Shown here piece by piece: positions 17,599-27,306 of a stretch of 36,160 bases of DNA. Every line of letters starts with the position of its first letter. Positions within the stretch are counted from its first letter, which is position 1. The translations under genes and the position numbers were made by a program. Source of the stretch: Ensifer sp. USDA 6670 (GTDB lineage Bacteria > Pseudomonadota > Alphaproteobacteria > Rhizobiales > Rhizobiaceae); contig ATWE01000033.1 in the NCBI GenBank assembly GCA_000421085.1, positions 1-36,160 on the forward strand, written 5' to 3'. Under the pieces are notes generated by a model. The model worked only from the letters and a program-made list of their open reading frames with translations. It did no database searches and had not been told where the DNA came from.

Positions 17599-18336
17599 AT
17601 GTTCGAATTGACCGGCCGCAAGGCGCTCGTCACGGGCGCTTCAGGAGCCATAGGAGGGGCTATCGCCCGCGTGCTGCATGCTCAGGGCGCTATCGTCGGA
17701 CTGCACGGCACCCAAATTGAAAAGCTGGAGACACTGGCAACTGAGCTCGGGGACCGGGTCAAGCTGTTCCCTGCTAATCTGGCCAATCGAGACGAAGTCA
17801 AGGCGCTTGGTCAGAGAGCGGAAGCCGATCTTGAAGGCGTCGACATCCTGGTCAACAATGCTGGCATCACCAAGGATGGATTGTTCGTGCACATGGCAGA
17901 TCCCGACTGGGATATTGTGCTGGAGGTCAACCTCACCGCCATGTTCCGACTGACCCGCGAGATCACCCAGCAGATGATACGCCGTCGAAATGGCCGCATC
18001 ATCAATGTCACTTCGGTCGCTGGCGCCATCGGCAATCCAGGCCAGACCAATTACTGCGCCTCCAAGGCCGGTATGATCGGCTTTTCCAAGTCGCTGGCGC
18101 AGGAGATCGCTACACGAAACATCACTGTCAACTGCGTCGCCCCGGGCTTCATCGAATCGGCGATGACCGATAAGCTCAATCACAAACAGAAGGAGACAAT
18201 CATGGTGGCGATCCCGACCCACCGCATGGGCACCGGTACCGAAGTCGCGTCCGCCGTTGCGTATCTCGCTTCCGATCACGCCGCCTATGTCACCGGGCAG
18301 ACCATTCATGTGAATGGCGGATTGGCGATGATTTGA
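17599..18336 (+). CDS. nodG: NodG, 3-oxoacyl-ACP reductase (SDR family)
   Basis: A 245-residue short-chain dehydrogenase homologous to FabG that reduces the 3-ketoacyl intermediate, using NADPH. The Rossmann motif TGASGAIGG lies at residues 12-20, NNAG at 86-89, and the catalytic Ser139, Tyr152 and Lys156 (NVTSVAG, NYCASKAG) are intact, as is the C-terminal VTGQTIHVNGGL. The start ATG 17599 follows GAAGAGG. It works with NodF and NodE, although in S. meliloti it largely duplicates FabG. The 466-bp gap after nodE is larger than usual within an operon. Confidence 0.93.
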   Translation: MFELTGRKALVTGASGAIGGAIARVLHAQGAIVGLHGTQIEKLETLATELGDRVKLFPANLANRDEVKALGQRAEADLEGVDILVNNAGITKDGLFVHMADPDWDIVLEVNLTAMFRLTREITQQMIRRRNGRIINVTSVAGAIGNPGQTNYCASKAGMIGFSKSLAQEIATRNITVNCVAPGFIESAMTDKLNHKQKETIMVAIPTHRMGTGTEVASAVAYLASDHAAYVTGQTIHVNGGLAMI

Positions 18337-18641
18337 TGGCGGTCGGGCCTACAGATGAGTGGGCTTGCATTTGCATACGCCAGCCTATCAGCGCAATGAC
18401 GATATCGGCATAACGGCCATTGCACTTTCGGAAAGCTGAGGAACCAAGCCATCATGGGTAGTGCACCTGTCAGCAATACTGAACCGTCTCAACGGAATAG
18501 CCTGCGAGCGCTCCGGTCCCAGCAGCAATAGCGCGGCCCCATATGAAGGCGGTGGTCCCACGCATTGGGGATGCCTTTGAGCGAGCTGAGCTGCCGAGGC
18601 ATTGCCCGGATAAATTTCCTGAGCATAGAACAAGGCCACAA
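18337..18641. other. 305-bp interval between nodG and nodP
   Basis: No gene or nod box seen. The nodP frame is open upstream to 18543, but nodP proteins start [15 protein letters not shown], so this part is treated as leader. Confidence 0.4.
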
Positions 18642-19541
18642 ATGTCTCTTCCCCATCTTCGGCGGCTTGAAGCCGAAGCGATCCATGTCATTCGCGAAGT
18701 CGGTGCAAACTTCTCCAACCCGGTCGTGCTTTACTCGATCGGCAAGGACTCCTCGGTATTGCTGCATCTGGCGATGAAGGCGTTCTATCCCGCCAAGCCG
18801 CCATTTCCATTCCTGCATGTAGATACCAAATGGAAGTTCCGGGAGATGATCGAGTTTCGTGACCGGATGGCGCGAGAGCTCGGTTTCGATCTCCTCGTCC
18901 ACGTCAATCAGGATGGGATCGATCAGGGCATCGGCCCTTTCACACACGGCTCCAACGTGCACACCCATGTCATGAAGACGATGGGGCTCCGGCAGGCGCT
19001 CGAGAGATACGGTTTCGACGCGGCGCTCGCGGGCGCGCGGCGCGACGAGGAGAAGTCGCGCGCCAAGGAACGCATCTTCTCGATCCGCAGCGCCCAGCAC
19101 GGCTGGGATCCGCAGCGTCAGCGACCCGAGATGTGGAAGACCTACAATACGCGGATCGGGCAAGGCGAGACAATGCGGGTCTTCCCGCTTTCCAACTGGA
19201 CCGAATTCGACATCTGGCAATACATCCTGCGTGAGGAAATTCCGATTGTGCCGCTATATTTCGCGGCGAGGCGCCCGGTCGTCAAACGAGACGGCATGCT
19301 GATCATGGTCGACGACGACCGCATGCCCATCCAACCCGAAGAGGAGGTTACCGACCGGCTGGTGCGTTTCCGCACGCTTGGCTGCTATCCGCTGACCGGG
19401 GCGGTCGAGTCCGACGCTGTCACGGTTCCCGAGATATTGCGGGAAATGCTGACGGTGCGCACGTCCGAACGGCAGAGCCGACTGATCGACACGGATGAAG
19501 TCGGGGCGATGGAGAAAAAAAAGCGGGAGGGCTACTTCTGA
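18642..19541 (+). CDS. nodP: NodP, ATP sulfurylase small subunit (sulfate adenylyltransferase)
   Basis: With NodQ it converts ATP and sulfate to APS and then to PAPS, the sulfate donor for NodH. The 299-residue product belongs to the PAPS-reductase-like PP-loop family (CysD), with the motif [14 protein letters not shown] at about residues 31-44, and [27 protein letters not shown] and a C-terminal [10 protein letters not shown] typical of CysD. Start ATG 18642 ([14 protein letters not shown]) gives the family length. The stop overlaps the nodQ start (19541, TGATG), showing translational coupling. No damage. The gene is GC-rich compared with nodABC. Confidence 0.95.
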   Translation: MSLPHLRRLEAEAIHVIREVGANFSNPVVLYSIGKDSSVLLHLAMKAFYPAKPPFPFLHVDTKWKFREMIEFRDRMARELGFDLLVHVNQDGIDQGIGPFTHGSNVHTHVMKTMGLRQALERYGFDAALAGARRDEEKSRAKERIFSIRSAQHGWDPQRQRPEMWKTYNTRIGQGETMRVFPLSNWTEFDIWQYILREEIPIVPLYFAARRPVVKRDGMLIMVDDDRMPIQPEEEVTDRLVRFRTLGCYPLTGAVESDAVTVPEILREMLTVRTSERQSRLIDTDEVGAMEKKKREGYF

Positions 19542-21442
19542 TGTCGTATGTTCAATCCATACCGCCGCATGACATTGAAGCGCATCTGGCCGAGCACGAC
19601 AACAAGTCGATCCTGAGATTCATCACTTGCGGCTCGGTCGACGACGGCAAGTCGACCCTGATCGGGAGACTGCTTTACGATGCGAAGCTGGTCTTCGAGG
19701 ACCAACTCGCAAACCTCGGGCGCGTCGGCTCTCCCGGCGCCGCCAACGGCAAGGAGATCGATCTCGCCCTGCTTCTCGACGGGCTTGAGGCTGAGCGCGA
19801 GCAGGGCATCACCATCGACGTCGCCTATCGCTATTTCGCCACGTCCAAACGCAAGTTCATCGTCGCCGACACGCCCGGCCACGAGGAATATACGCGCAAC
19901 ATGGTGACCGGCGCTTCGACGGCCGATCTTGCCATCATCCTCATCGACAGCCGGCAGGGCATTCTCCAGCAGACCCGGCGCCATTCCTATATCGCCTCGC
20001 TCCTCGGCATCCGTCATGTCGTGCTGGCCGTCAACAAGATCGATCTCGTCGATTTTCAACAACAGGTGTACGAGGAAATCGTCGCCGACTACATGGCTTT
20101 CGCCAAAGAGCTCGGTTTTGCCAGCATACGGCCAATCCCGATCTCGGCGCGAGACGGCGACAACGTCATCTCGGCTTCCGCAAATACGCCCTGGTACAGA
20201 GGGGCGGCGCTGCTCGAATATCTGGAAACGGTCGAACTCGACCCGACGGACCAGGCAAAGCCTTTCCGCTTCCCGGTTCAGATGGTCATGCGGCCGAACG
20301 CGGATTTTCGCGGCTATGCCGGGCAGATCTCCTGCGGGAGGATTTCCGTGGGCGATCCGGTCGTCGTCGCGAAGACCGGGCAGCGCACATCGGTCAAGGC
20401 GATCGTGACCTATGACGGGGAGCTTGCGACGGCAGGGGAAGGCGAGGCGGTGACGCTGGTCCTCTCCGACGAGGTGGATGCGTCCCGCGGCAATATGCTC
20501 GTCGCCCCCGGCGCCCGGCCCTTCGTCGCGGACCAGTTCCAGGCGCATGTGATCTGGTTCGATGCGAACCCGATGATGCCGGGAAGAAGCTACATCCTGC
20601 GCACGGAGACCGACAGCGTCAGCGCGACGGTCACCACGCTCAAGCACCAGGTCAACATCAACAGCTTCATCCGTGAGGCGGCGAAGTCGCTGCAGATGAA
20701 TGAAGTGGGGGTCTGCAACATCTCCACACAGGCGCCGATCGCCTTCGACGCCTACAAGGACAACCGGGCTACGGGCAACTTCATCATCGTCGACCGGGTG
20801 ACGAATGCCACGGTTGGTGCGGGGTTGATCGATTTTCCGCTCCGGCGCGCAGACAATGTCCACTGGCACGCGCTCGAGGTGAACAAGAGCGCGCGCAGCG
20901 CCATGAAAAATCAGCTCCCTGCCGTTCTCTGGTTCACCGGGCTTTCCGGCTCCGGAAAATCGACCATCGCGAACGAGCTCGACAGGATCCTCCACGCTCA
21001 GGGCAAGCATACCTACCTGCTCGACGGCGACAATGTGCGTCACGGCCTCAATCGGGACCTCGGCTTTACCGAGGAGGACCGGGTAGAGAACATCCGCCGC
21101 GTGGCGGAGGTGGCCAAGCTCATGGCCGATGCCGGTCTGATCGTTCTCGTCTCCTTCATCTCACCGTTCCGCGACGAGCGGCGGATGGCGCGGGAATTGA
21201 TGGAGGAGGGCGAGTTCATCGAGATATTTGTCGACACGCCGCTCGACGAGTGTGCGCGCCGCGATCCGAAGGGGCTCTACGAGAAGGCGCTCGCCGGCAA
21301 GATCGCGAACTTCACCGGCGTATCCTCGTGCTATGAGGCCCCGGAAAATCCGGAACTCCATATACGCACCGTCGGCCATGAACCGACCGACCTGGCGCTC
21401 GCGATCGAGGAATTCCTTGACCGCAGGATGGAGCGTAAATGA
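19541..21442 (+). CDS. nodQ: NodQ, bifunctional ATP sulfurylase GTPase subunit and APS kinase
   Basis: A 633-residue fusion of CysN and CysC. The N-terminal half is an EF-Tu-like GTPase with G1 GSVDDGKST (around residue 33), G3 DTPGHEEY and G4 NKIDL, followed by the beta-barrel domains; it drives APS formation with NodP. The C-terminal part, from about residue 450, is APS kinase, with its own P-loop GLSGSGKST and [16 protein letters not shown], which phosphorylates APS to PAPS. The frame is unbroken, and the start overlaps the nodP stop. An IS66 remnant begins only 32 bases after the stop codon. PAPS is used by NodH to sulfate the Nod factor. Confidence 0.96.
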   Translation: MSYVQSIPPHDIEAHLAEHDNKSILRFITCGSVDDGKSTLIGRLLYDAKLVFEDQLANLGRVGSPGAANGKEIDLALLLDGLEAEREQGITIDVAYRYFATSKRKFIVADTPGHEEYTRNMVTGASTADLAIILIDSRQGILQQTRRHSYIASLLGIRHVVLAVNKIDLVDFQQQVYEEIVADYMAFAKELGFASIRPIPISARDGDNVISASANTPWYRGAALLEYLETVELDPTDQAKPFRFPVQMVMRPNADFRGYAGQISCGRISVGDPVVVAKTGQRTSVKAIVTYDGELATAGEGEAVTLVLSDEVDASRGNMLVAPGARPFVADQFQAHVIWFDANPMMPGRSYILRTETDSVSATVTTLKHQVNINSFIREAAKSLQMNEVGVCNISTQAPIAFDAYKDNRATGNFIIVDRVTNATVGAGLIDFPLRRADNVHWHALEVNKSARSAMKNQLPAVLWFTGLSGSGKSTIANELDRILHAQGKHTYLLDGDNVRHGLNRDLGFTEEDRVENIRRVAEVAKLMADAGLIVLVSFISPFRDERRMARELMEEGEFIEIFVDTPLDECARRDPKGLYEKALAGKIANFTGVSSCYEAPENPELHIRTVGHEPTDLALAIEEFLDRRMERK

Positions 21443-21534
21443 CGCCGCTTCAACGCCCAACATAGAGACGGACGGTACCCATCCGGAGAGGGCCGCCTTG
21501 CTGAGAAGTGAGGCGAACTGGACGTTCTGTCTAT

Positions 21535-21792
21535 ATGGACGTCAATATAGACAGTGTGAGAACCGTGGATTTAACGATAGAGAAGCGGCCGCAAGTCAGC
21601 CGTATGGAGATTGTCGATAGCGGGCGGCGTTGCCGTTTCAGCAACGAGGCCAAACTTGCGATCGTGGCGGAGAGTTATTCCGCCCCGCGTCAGGTCACAA
21701 CAGCACGTCGCCATGGGATCACACGCTTTCAGTTGAACGATTGGCGTAAAGCAGCTCGCGAGGGACCCCTCGGCAATGGCTGGGGGGAGTGA
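21535..21792 (+). pseudogene. IS66 OrfA fragment (copy A)
   Basis: Plus-strand frame with CRFSNEAKLAIVAESYSAPR and TARRHGITRFQLNDWRKAARE, the helix-turn-helix region of IS66 OrfA. The C-terminal part and the whole of orfB are missing, because tnpC sequence begins about 80 bases after its stop. It is therefore an internally deleted remnant. Confidence 0.75.
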
Positions 21793-21879
21793 AGGGTTTA
21801 TTCCTGCACTGTTGGTCCCCGAGCCAGGCATGCCGGTTGTTGCGCCGACCAATTCTTCGACGGCACAAAGGGGGCTTAT

Positions 21880-22421
21880 GGAGGTTGCGGGAGAAATTTA
21901 CCTGCCGTGACTGTGAGGCGATCAGCCAGCCGCCGGCGCCGTTCCATGCCACGCCGCGCGGCTTCATCGGTCCTCATCTGCTGGCGACGATCCTGTTCGA
22001 CAGGTTTGGAATGCATAGCCCGCTCAACCGCCAGAGCACTCGGTTTAAATGCGAGGTCCTCGAGCTTTCGACCTCGACGCTGGCCGGCCAGGTCGGGTAT
22101 GGAACGGCCGCGCTCCTGCCGATCTTTGATCTCATCGAGGCGCATGCCTTCGCGGCCGAGCGGCTTTTTGGCGACGACACCACCATTCCCATTCAGGCCA
22201 AAGACAAATGCACGAGCTGGCCGACATCCAGAAAAGTGCCCGTGACCGCAAACGCAAAAGGCAAACCGATCTCGCCGATCGCCTTGGAGGCCGTCCAACG
22301 GTACGACGCGCTGTTCGAGATCGAGCGCCAGATCAATATGGATTGAGCGCCGAAGAACGACTGGCTGCGCGACAGGAAAAGAGCAAGCCGCTGTTCGAGT
22401 GACATGCACGCGTGGTTGAAA
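21880..22421 (+). pseudogene. IS66 TnpC fragment, N-terminal and central part (copy A)
   Basis: Reads LREKFTCRDCEAISQPPAPFH, GPHLLATILFDRFGMHSPLNRQ, FAAERLFGDDTTIP and KGKPISPIALEAVQRYDALF, all family-specific for TnpC and like orfC of the nifX element. The block holding the second acidic residue and the CWSHARRKF motif is deleted between DDTTIP and the ADIQKSA segment, and two or more frame changes occur around 22230-22350. It stops at 22421, where the second IS66 element is inserted; the C-terminal part continues from 25270. Confidence 0.82.
22414..22421. repeat. Left target duplication of the inner IS66 element
   Basis: GGTTGAAA; the same 8 bases occur at 25270-25277. Confidence 0.75.
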
Positions 22422-22469
22422 CGTAAGCGCGAATTTCTCCGCACCTTTTTCCATTGAGCGTGTTTTGGG

Positions 22470-22800
22470 ATGAAGTGTCCACTTAACGGAGGTGGACACC
22501 AAGTGACTGAGGACGATGAACAGAAACTGCTGGTAAGGCGGATTTTGCGCAACGGCCGCCGGCGGTACGACCTGGCGTCGAAAGAGCGGCTCGTTGCGGC
22601 CTGCCTGGAGCCTGGCGTGTCAGTATCGCGGCTGGCGCTCGAACATGGGATCAAGATTGACGGAAGACAGGTTCCGATGGCCACGCCGGGATATGGCGGT
22701 GGTGACGCTTTCGACCGAGCAGCTCCACTGGATACTCGACGGCGTCGATATCGACGCGATGGCCCGCCATCCGGTGCGGCAATACCAGATCGCCGGCTGA
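22470..22800 (+). pseudogene. Fused IS66 TnpA N-terminus and TnpB C-terminus (copy B)
   Basis: The start reads VTEDDEQKLLVRRILRNG, then YDLASKERLVAACLEPGVS and LALEHGIK, an IS66 OrfA N-terminus. After about 22660 an OrfB C-terminus follows in another frame: RFRWPRRDMAVVTLSTEQLH, then WILDGVDIDA, ending at a stop near 22800. The end of orfA and start of orfB are deleted. Non-functional remnant. Confidence 0.75.
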
Positions 22801-22929
22801 CGGCTCTCGACGTCTGCGGTTGACGCGGCGGTACGGTTCAGATGGGGTGGTTGCCGCCCTCCCTAGACGGCATCGCAATGTGCCAAGATGTGGTGTTGTG
22901 ACCACTGAGCGGAAAAGACGGCAACCGTT

Positions 22930-23957
22930 ATGAACGATACGATGATTGGCGTGGATTTGGCAAAGAATGTCTTTCAACTGCACGGTGCTTCGATGAGCGG
23001 GCAAATCAGGTTTCGAAAGAAGCTGTCACGGCAGAAGTTTTCCAAGTTCATGGCGGAACACCCACCGGCGTTGGTGGTGATGGAGGCCTGCGGTAGCGCG
23101 CATTACTGGGCACGTGAGTTGGTTAGGCTTGGTCACGAAGTGAAGCTGATCGCGGCGCAATATGTACGGCCGTTCGTCAAGCGGCAGAAAAACGATGCGA
23201 CAGACGCGGAGGCTATCGTAATTGCGGCCCAGCGACCGGAAATGCGCTTCGTGGAGCCAAAATCCGCGGATCAGCAGAGCCGGGCGATCCTGTTTCGGGC
23301 TCGAGAACGACTCGTCCATCAGCGCACAGAACTGGTCAACGCGCTGAGAGCCTGCCTTTATGAATATGGCCATGTTGTTCCTCAAGGTCGTAACCACTTC
23401 AAGCGTATTGAAGAGATTTTGGACGGGCTAAACAGCGACTTGCCTGCGTTGATGCTTGAAGAATGCCGCGATTTGTTGAAACAGATCGCTGAGAAGACGG
23501 CTCGCATCGACGAGCGGACCGCAAAGATCAAGGCATTGTCGGCTGAAGCCGACACGGCGCGGCGCTTGCAGATCATTCCTGGCGTTGGCCCTTTGACAGC
23601 CTTGGCGATCGAAGCCTTTGCCCCGCAAATGGAGAACTTCCGGCGTGGCCGTGACTTCGCCGCATGGCTCGGCCTTGTGCCACGTCAGTTCTCGTCGGGC
23701 GGTAAACAACGGCTGGGACGCATTTCCAAGTCAGGGCAGTCTGATATCCGCAGGCTGTTGATTATCGGGGCAATGACACGCCTGAACTGGCTGGGCCGGA
23801 ATCCATACCGGAAGGATCGTGGTTGGCGCGCATGCTCGCGCGAAAGCCCCGAATGTTGGTCGCGATCGCACTGGCCAACAAGATGGCACGCACGATCTGG
23901 GCATTGCTGACAAAACATGAGGACTACAGCATTCCGACGCAGGCGATGGCTACATGA
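22930..23957 (+). pseudogene. IS110-family transposase with C-terminal frameshift
   Basis: Begins MNDTMIGVDLAKNVFQLHGA, the DEDD RuvC-like domain of IS110 transposases, with VVMEACGSAHYWARELVRLG and KNDATDAEAIV, then the transposase_20 domain (LQIIPGVGPLTALAIEAF, DFAAWLGLVPRQFSSGGKQRLGRISK). Near 23815 the frame changes: the correct C-terminus (WLARMLARKPRMLVAIALAN, then TIWALLTKHEDY) is in the next frame and stops at 23955-23957. The long open frame instead ends at 23910. It is inserted within IS66 copy B, between tnpB and tnpC sequence. The element ends cannot be placed exactly, since IS110 elements usually lack terminal inverted repeats. Confidence 0.9.
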
Positions 23958-24079
23958 TGACAATGCTGTAATCAGCCTGTGCCGGAAAGTGGAGGTGTAA
24001 GAAGGCGACGACCCGAATGGGCTAAATGATCGAAAAGATCTGGATCGGGAAAACCAGCCTTGAATCATGAGCAGAAGAG

Positions 24080-25200
24080 AAAGTCCTGCAGAATGTGCGG
24101 TTCAAATATGCCTGTCGCCATTGCGATCGCACCGGCATCAACACGCCTGTTGTCCTCGCGCCGATGCCCGCGCAGCCCTTGCCGGGCAGCATCGCCACGG
24201 CTTCGACGCTGGCCTTCGCGCTCGTCCACAAATATGTCGACGGCACGCCGCTCTATCGCCTGGCCGAGGCCTTCAACCGCGCCGGCGTTCCCGTCAGCCG
24301 CGGCGCTTTGGGGCACTGGGTGATCGGCTCGAGCGAGAGGCATCTCTCCCGCATCTATGACGCGCTGAAACTGCGGCTCAGGTCGCAGCCGCTCATCCAT
24401 GGCGACGAGACGACGGTCCAGGTCCTGAAGGAAAAGGACAGGGAGGCCACCAGCACATCCTTCATGTGGGCGTATCGGAGTGGAGAGGACAGCGACGGAC
24501 CTATCGTGCTGCTCGATTATCAACCCGGCCGCGGCCAGATATATCCGCAGGCCTTCCTCGGCGACTACCGTGGCATCCTGATGAGCGACGGCTACACCGC
24601 ATGGCGCACGCTGGCAGGGGCAACCCATCTAGGATGCCTGGCCCATTCTAGGCGTAGCTTCGTCGATGCCCTCAAGGCAAGAAAGAAAGGCGGCGGTCCG
24701 CCGGAGCAGGCGCTCAAGTTCTTTGAACAGCTCTACCGGATTGAAAGCCAGGCGCGGAACGAAAAACCGAACAAGGGTGAAACACAAGCCGATTGCATTC
24801 GCCGTTTCCGCCAGCATCATAGCGTGACCATCCTGAACGCTCTCAAGGCATGGCTCGACGACATAGCGCCGAAGGTCCTGCCCGACAGCAAGATCGGCGA
24901 TGCCGTGTCCTACACCCTGAACCAGTGGGAATACCTGACGCGCTACACAGAAGAAGGCAGGATGCCGATCGACAACAACCTGCTTGAACGCGATATCAGA
25001 ATTTTTGCCACTGACAGAAAATCCTGGCTGTTCAGCGACACCGTGGACGGAGCGAGGGCCAGTGCCGTCGTCTACAGCCTGATGCTGACCTGCCGCGCTT
25101 GCGGCATCGAACCCCTGGCCGCGAACTGCCACAGCGCGCCACAGATGCTGACATCACCGATCTGTTGCCCTTCAACTTCGCCAAAATCGCCGCGGCTTAA
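24080..25200 (+). pseudogene. IS66 TnpC of a different subgroup (copy B), truncated
   Basis: From LQNVRFKYACRHCDR (zinc-finger-like) through LVHKYVDGTPLYRLAEAFNRAG, IHGDETTVQVLKEKDREATS, LMSDGYTAWRTL with LAHSRRSF, and IDNNLLERDIRIFATDRKSW, the catalytic motifs of an IS66 transposase are visible. The N-terminus is missing, replaced by IS110 sequence. Near 25125 the frame changes: the natural C-terminus (DITDLLPFNFAKIAAA, stop at about 25200) is out of frame with the long ORF. It is visibly different in sequence from orfC at 2926-4560. Confidence 0.85.
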
Positions 25201-25269
25201 TCCGATAAAGCCGTCCGAAGCGACCCACGTCACATGGGGCACGTCAACGCGCGCGGAAATGAGCGCTCA

Positions 25270-25277
25270 GGTTGAAA
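25270..25277. repeat. Right target duplication of the inner IS66 element
   Basis: GGTTGAAA, as at 22414-22421; marks where copy A resumes. Confidence 0.75.
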
Positions 25278-25637
25278 TGGGAGCGCGCCACGCTCAGCAA
25301 ATCGTCGGAGGTGATCGAGCCGATCGATTACATGCTGAAGCGCTGGGATGGCTTTGCCCGTTTCCTCGAAGATGGCCGGATTTGTCTCACGAACAATGCG
25401 GCCGAGCGCGCTCTGAGAGGAATTGCACTCGGGCGCCGCAACTGGACCTTCGCGGGTTCCCAGCGCGGGGCCGATCGTGCCGCCATCATGCTCTCTGTCA
25501 TCACGACTTGCCGTCTCAACGACGTCGACCCAAAGGCGTAGCTCGCCGATGCGTTCGCCGGCATCGCCGATCTGCAAGAACTGCTGCCTTGGCAATGGAA
25601 GTCGCACAAAGGGACGGCTATTGCGGCGGTCGCGTAA
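25270..25637 (+). pseudogene. IS66 TnpC C-terminal fragment (copy A, continued)
   Basis: Reads KWERATLSKSSEVIEPIDYM, then WDGFARFLEDGRICLTNNAA and ERALRGIALGRRNWTFAGSQ, the C-terminal catalytic-Glu region. A TAG at about 25539-25541 interrupts it before the natural end (LADAFAGIADLQELLPWQW, stop near 25637). It continues the fragment that ends at 22421. Remnant. Confidence 0.85.
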
Positions 25638-25691
25638 ACAGCTCCCGGAACAATGCTTGCGAACGCTCCAAGCCTTCATCGGTCAAGATCA

Positions 25692-25875
25692 ATGACTGGC
25701 CACCGTCATCTACGTCTTCACCATCAACGATGGGGCCGAAATGCTCAGCGAAGACCTGGATTTCCTCGAGGCGTTCGTCCGAAACTCCAACAATCGGCCC
25801 CATGGAAGTATCATCAGCGTCGTTACCAGTGCCGATGAGACAATCACCGCACTTATCCGGCAATGGCATCGATGA
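25692..25875 (+). pseudogene. IS66-associated small protein remnant (copy A)
   Basis: Starts ATG 25692; after an extra base near 25700 the frame reads VIYVFTINDGAEMLSEDLDF, then LEAFVRNSNN, SIISVVTSADETITALIRQW and stops at 25873-25875. Its position after tnpC and partial resemblance to the small protein at 4560-4859 suggest the same accessory gene of the IS66 subgroup. The minus-strand frame over it is a shadow. Confidence 0.5.
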
Positions 25876-25880
25876 GCTTA

Positions 25881-27038
25881 TACCAACGAGCGTTGATCAT
25901 GACCGCTGCGCCCATTCGCGGCGTCCGATTGACATGATCTTCCACGGCTGGTCGACGAGTTTGTTCCATGCGGCGCAGCAATGGGTGACGATGGCGTCGT
26001 AGTCCTTGAAGATGCGGTTGGAGAGCCAGTTGTCGCGCATGAACTGCCAGACGTTTTCGACTGGGTTCAGTTCCGGTGAGCGCGGCGGCAGGAACTTCAA
26101 GGTGATGTTGTCCGGCACCTTCAGTTTCGGCGTCACATGCCATCCGGCCTGATCGAGGATGAGCACCGCATGCGCGCCGTCTTCGACGGCCTGGCTGATC
26201 TCGGCGAGGTGCTTCTGCATGGCCTCGGTATCGCAATAGGGCAGGACAAGGCCCGCGCCCTTTCCCTTCCGGGGGCAGACGGCCCCGAAGATGTAGGCCC
26301 ACATGGTGCGCTGATCCAAAGGCGCGGATGGTCTGGTGCCCCGACGCGCCCATCGGCGGGTGACCTTGTTCTTCTGGCCTATGCGCGCTTCGTCGGCCCA
26401 CCAGAGTTCGATGTCCGTGCCTTGCGGGAGCCGGCTTGGATTTCCGCCAGAGCGGCGGGGAAATCTTTTTAAAAGCTTCTACTTCCAGCTCGTTCTGAGC
26501 GTAGTGGCGCGGGCGGAGCCGACAGCTTGGCAAAGCTAGTGCCTTCAACTCGCGGCCGACCGTGGTTTCGTCCATCGGGAGCGGAATTCCTGGAATATCC
26601 ACTGAACCAGGTCCTTGCGCCGCCAACGGACAACACCGTGGATCCCAGGGATCGGGCCGCTCTCGACGACCTTCGCAAGAGCCTGGCGTTGAGTGGCATT
26701 CAACTTCGCTCGGCCGCCAGGCGCTTTGCCATTCACCAGTCCATCGGGGCCGCGTGCGTTGAAACGCAGTACCCAATCCCGCACGATCTGCAGCGTCACG
26801 CTGCCAATCCGCGCCGCATCGCAGCGCGAGCCGCCGTCATAGATCGCGGCAAGAGCCAGCAACCGCCGGGCCTGGTTCGCATCCTTTGTCTGCCGTGCGA
26901 GTTGTCGAAGAGCAGCTCCGTCGAAATCACCCCGAAACAAAACCGCCGAACCCATCGCAAACCTCCTGTTTGCTGCATGAATTCAGATTCGAAGCCCCAT
27001 GGGAATCCCGTGAGAGTCAGAAACGGCGCTCGTTGGTA
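25881..27038 (-). mobile_element. IS630-family insertion sequence (decayed)
   Basis: Ends carry inverted TACCAACGAGCG (25881-25892 at the left; the complement CGCTCGTTGGTA at 27027-27038 at the right), and both begin with TA as expected for a family that duplicates the TA target. It contains one minus-strand transposase gene with frame changes. It cuts off the right end of IS66 copy A. Confidence 0.8.
25897..26955 (-). pseudogene. IS630-family transposase, frameshifted
   Basis: Starts at about 26955 with MGSAVLFRGDFDGAALRQLA, a helix-turn-helix region (DGGSRCDAARIGSVTLQIVRDW), and PDGLVNGKAPG. After frame changes in the 26.3-26.7 kb part, the DDE domain reads MWAYIFGAVCPRKGKG, AHAVLILDQAGWHVTPKL, LKFLPPRSPELNPVENVWQF and NRIFKDYDAIV. 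The catalytic LILDQAGWH and NPVENVW motifs are intact but spread over several frames, so the gene is dead as sequenced. Confidence 0.85.
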
Positions 27039-27306
27039 TGAGTGACATACTCTCAAATGCGCGCCGTTCGCTGTAAGCCTGGATCGACTTTCTTCACTGC
27101 TTCGCAGGCGGCGAAGACTCGTCGCGTGCGTAGGCGAATCTCAGCCGTAACGCCGTAACACTTGGCCGGTTACGATCGCCGTGGCGCGAGGCCCTTCTCA
27201 TCGCTGTTTCCAAGCCTGATATTCGAGCAGTGCTGGCTTGCCTCGGCCATGCCCGATCGATCGATGTTTCCGATGATGACCCGGTAACGTGGCGCCGCAT
27301 TTCCAA
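27039..27306. other. Interval between IS630 and nodJ
   Basis: No certain gene. A plus-strand frame up to a stop near 27309 reads EALLIAVSKPDIRAVLACLG, HARSIDVSDDDPVTWRR, with good coding character but no family I can name; it may be the tail of an otherwise lost gene. Confidence 0.3.

Larger units (their letters stand above)
22422..25269 (+). mobile_element. IS66-family element (copy B) inserted in copy A
   Basis: Left end has GTAAGCGCGAATTTC (22424 on), right end read inward from 25269 has TGAGCGCTCATTTC: related imperfect inverted ends of the IS66 type. It is bracketed by GGTTGAAA. Contents: a tnpA N-terminus, a tnpB C-terminus, an IS110 element, and most of a tnpC of a different subgroup from copy A. 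The element is internally deleted. Confidence 0.75.
21475..25875 (+). mobile_element. IS66-family element (copy A), split by a second IS66
   Basis: Left inverted repeat at 21475 (GTACCCATCCGGAGAGGGC) matches the left end of the nifX IS66 element (GTACCCCTCCG...). tnpA and part of tnpC follow to about 22421. The same tnpC continues at 25270 and an accessory ORF ends at 25875. The two sides join exactly at the duplicated GGTTGAAA (22414-22421 and 25270-25277), restoring HAWLKWERATLSKSSEV in frame. The right end is lost at the IS630 boundary. All its genes are broken. Confidence 0.8.

Noticed and set aside
19532..21043. 503-codon minus-strand frame
   Set aside because: Antisense of nodP/nodQ; GC-rich codons leave this frame open. 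No family motif, whereas nodQ is unmistakable.
25618..25869. 83-codon acidic minus-strand frame
   Set aside because: Attractive composition, but the plus strand has the IS66-associated ORF in the expected place, so this is more likely its shadow.
24095..26002. 635-codon plus-strand frame
   Set aside because: Reads through a frame change at the end of IS66 tnpC and then through unrelated tnpC, accessory and IS630 sequence; not one protein.
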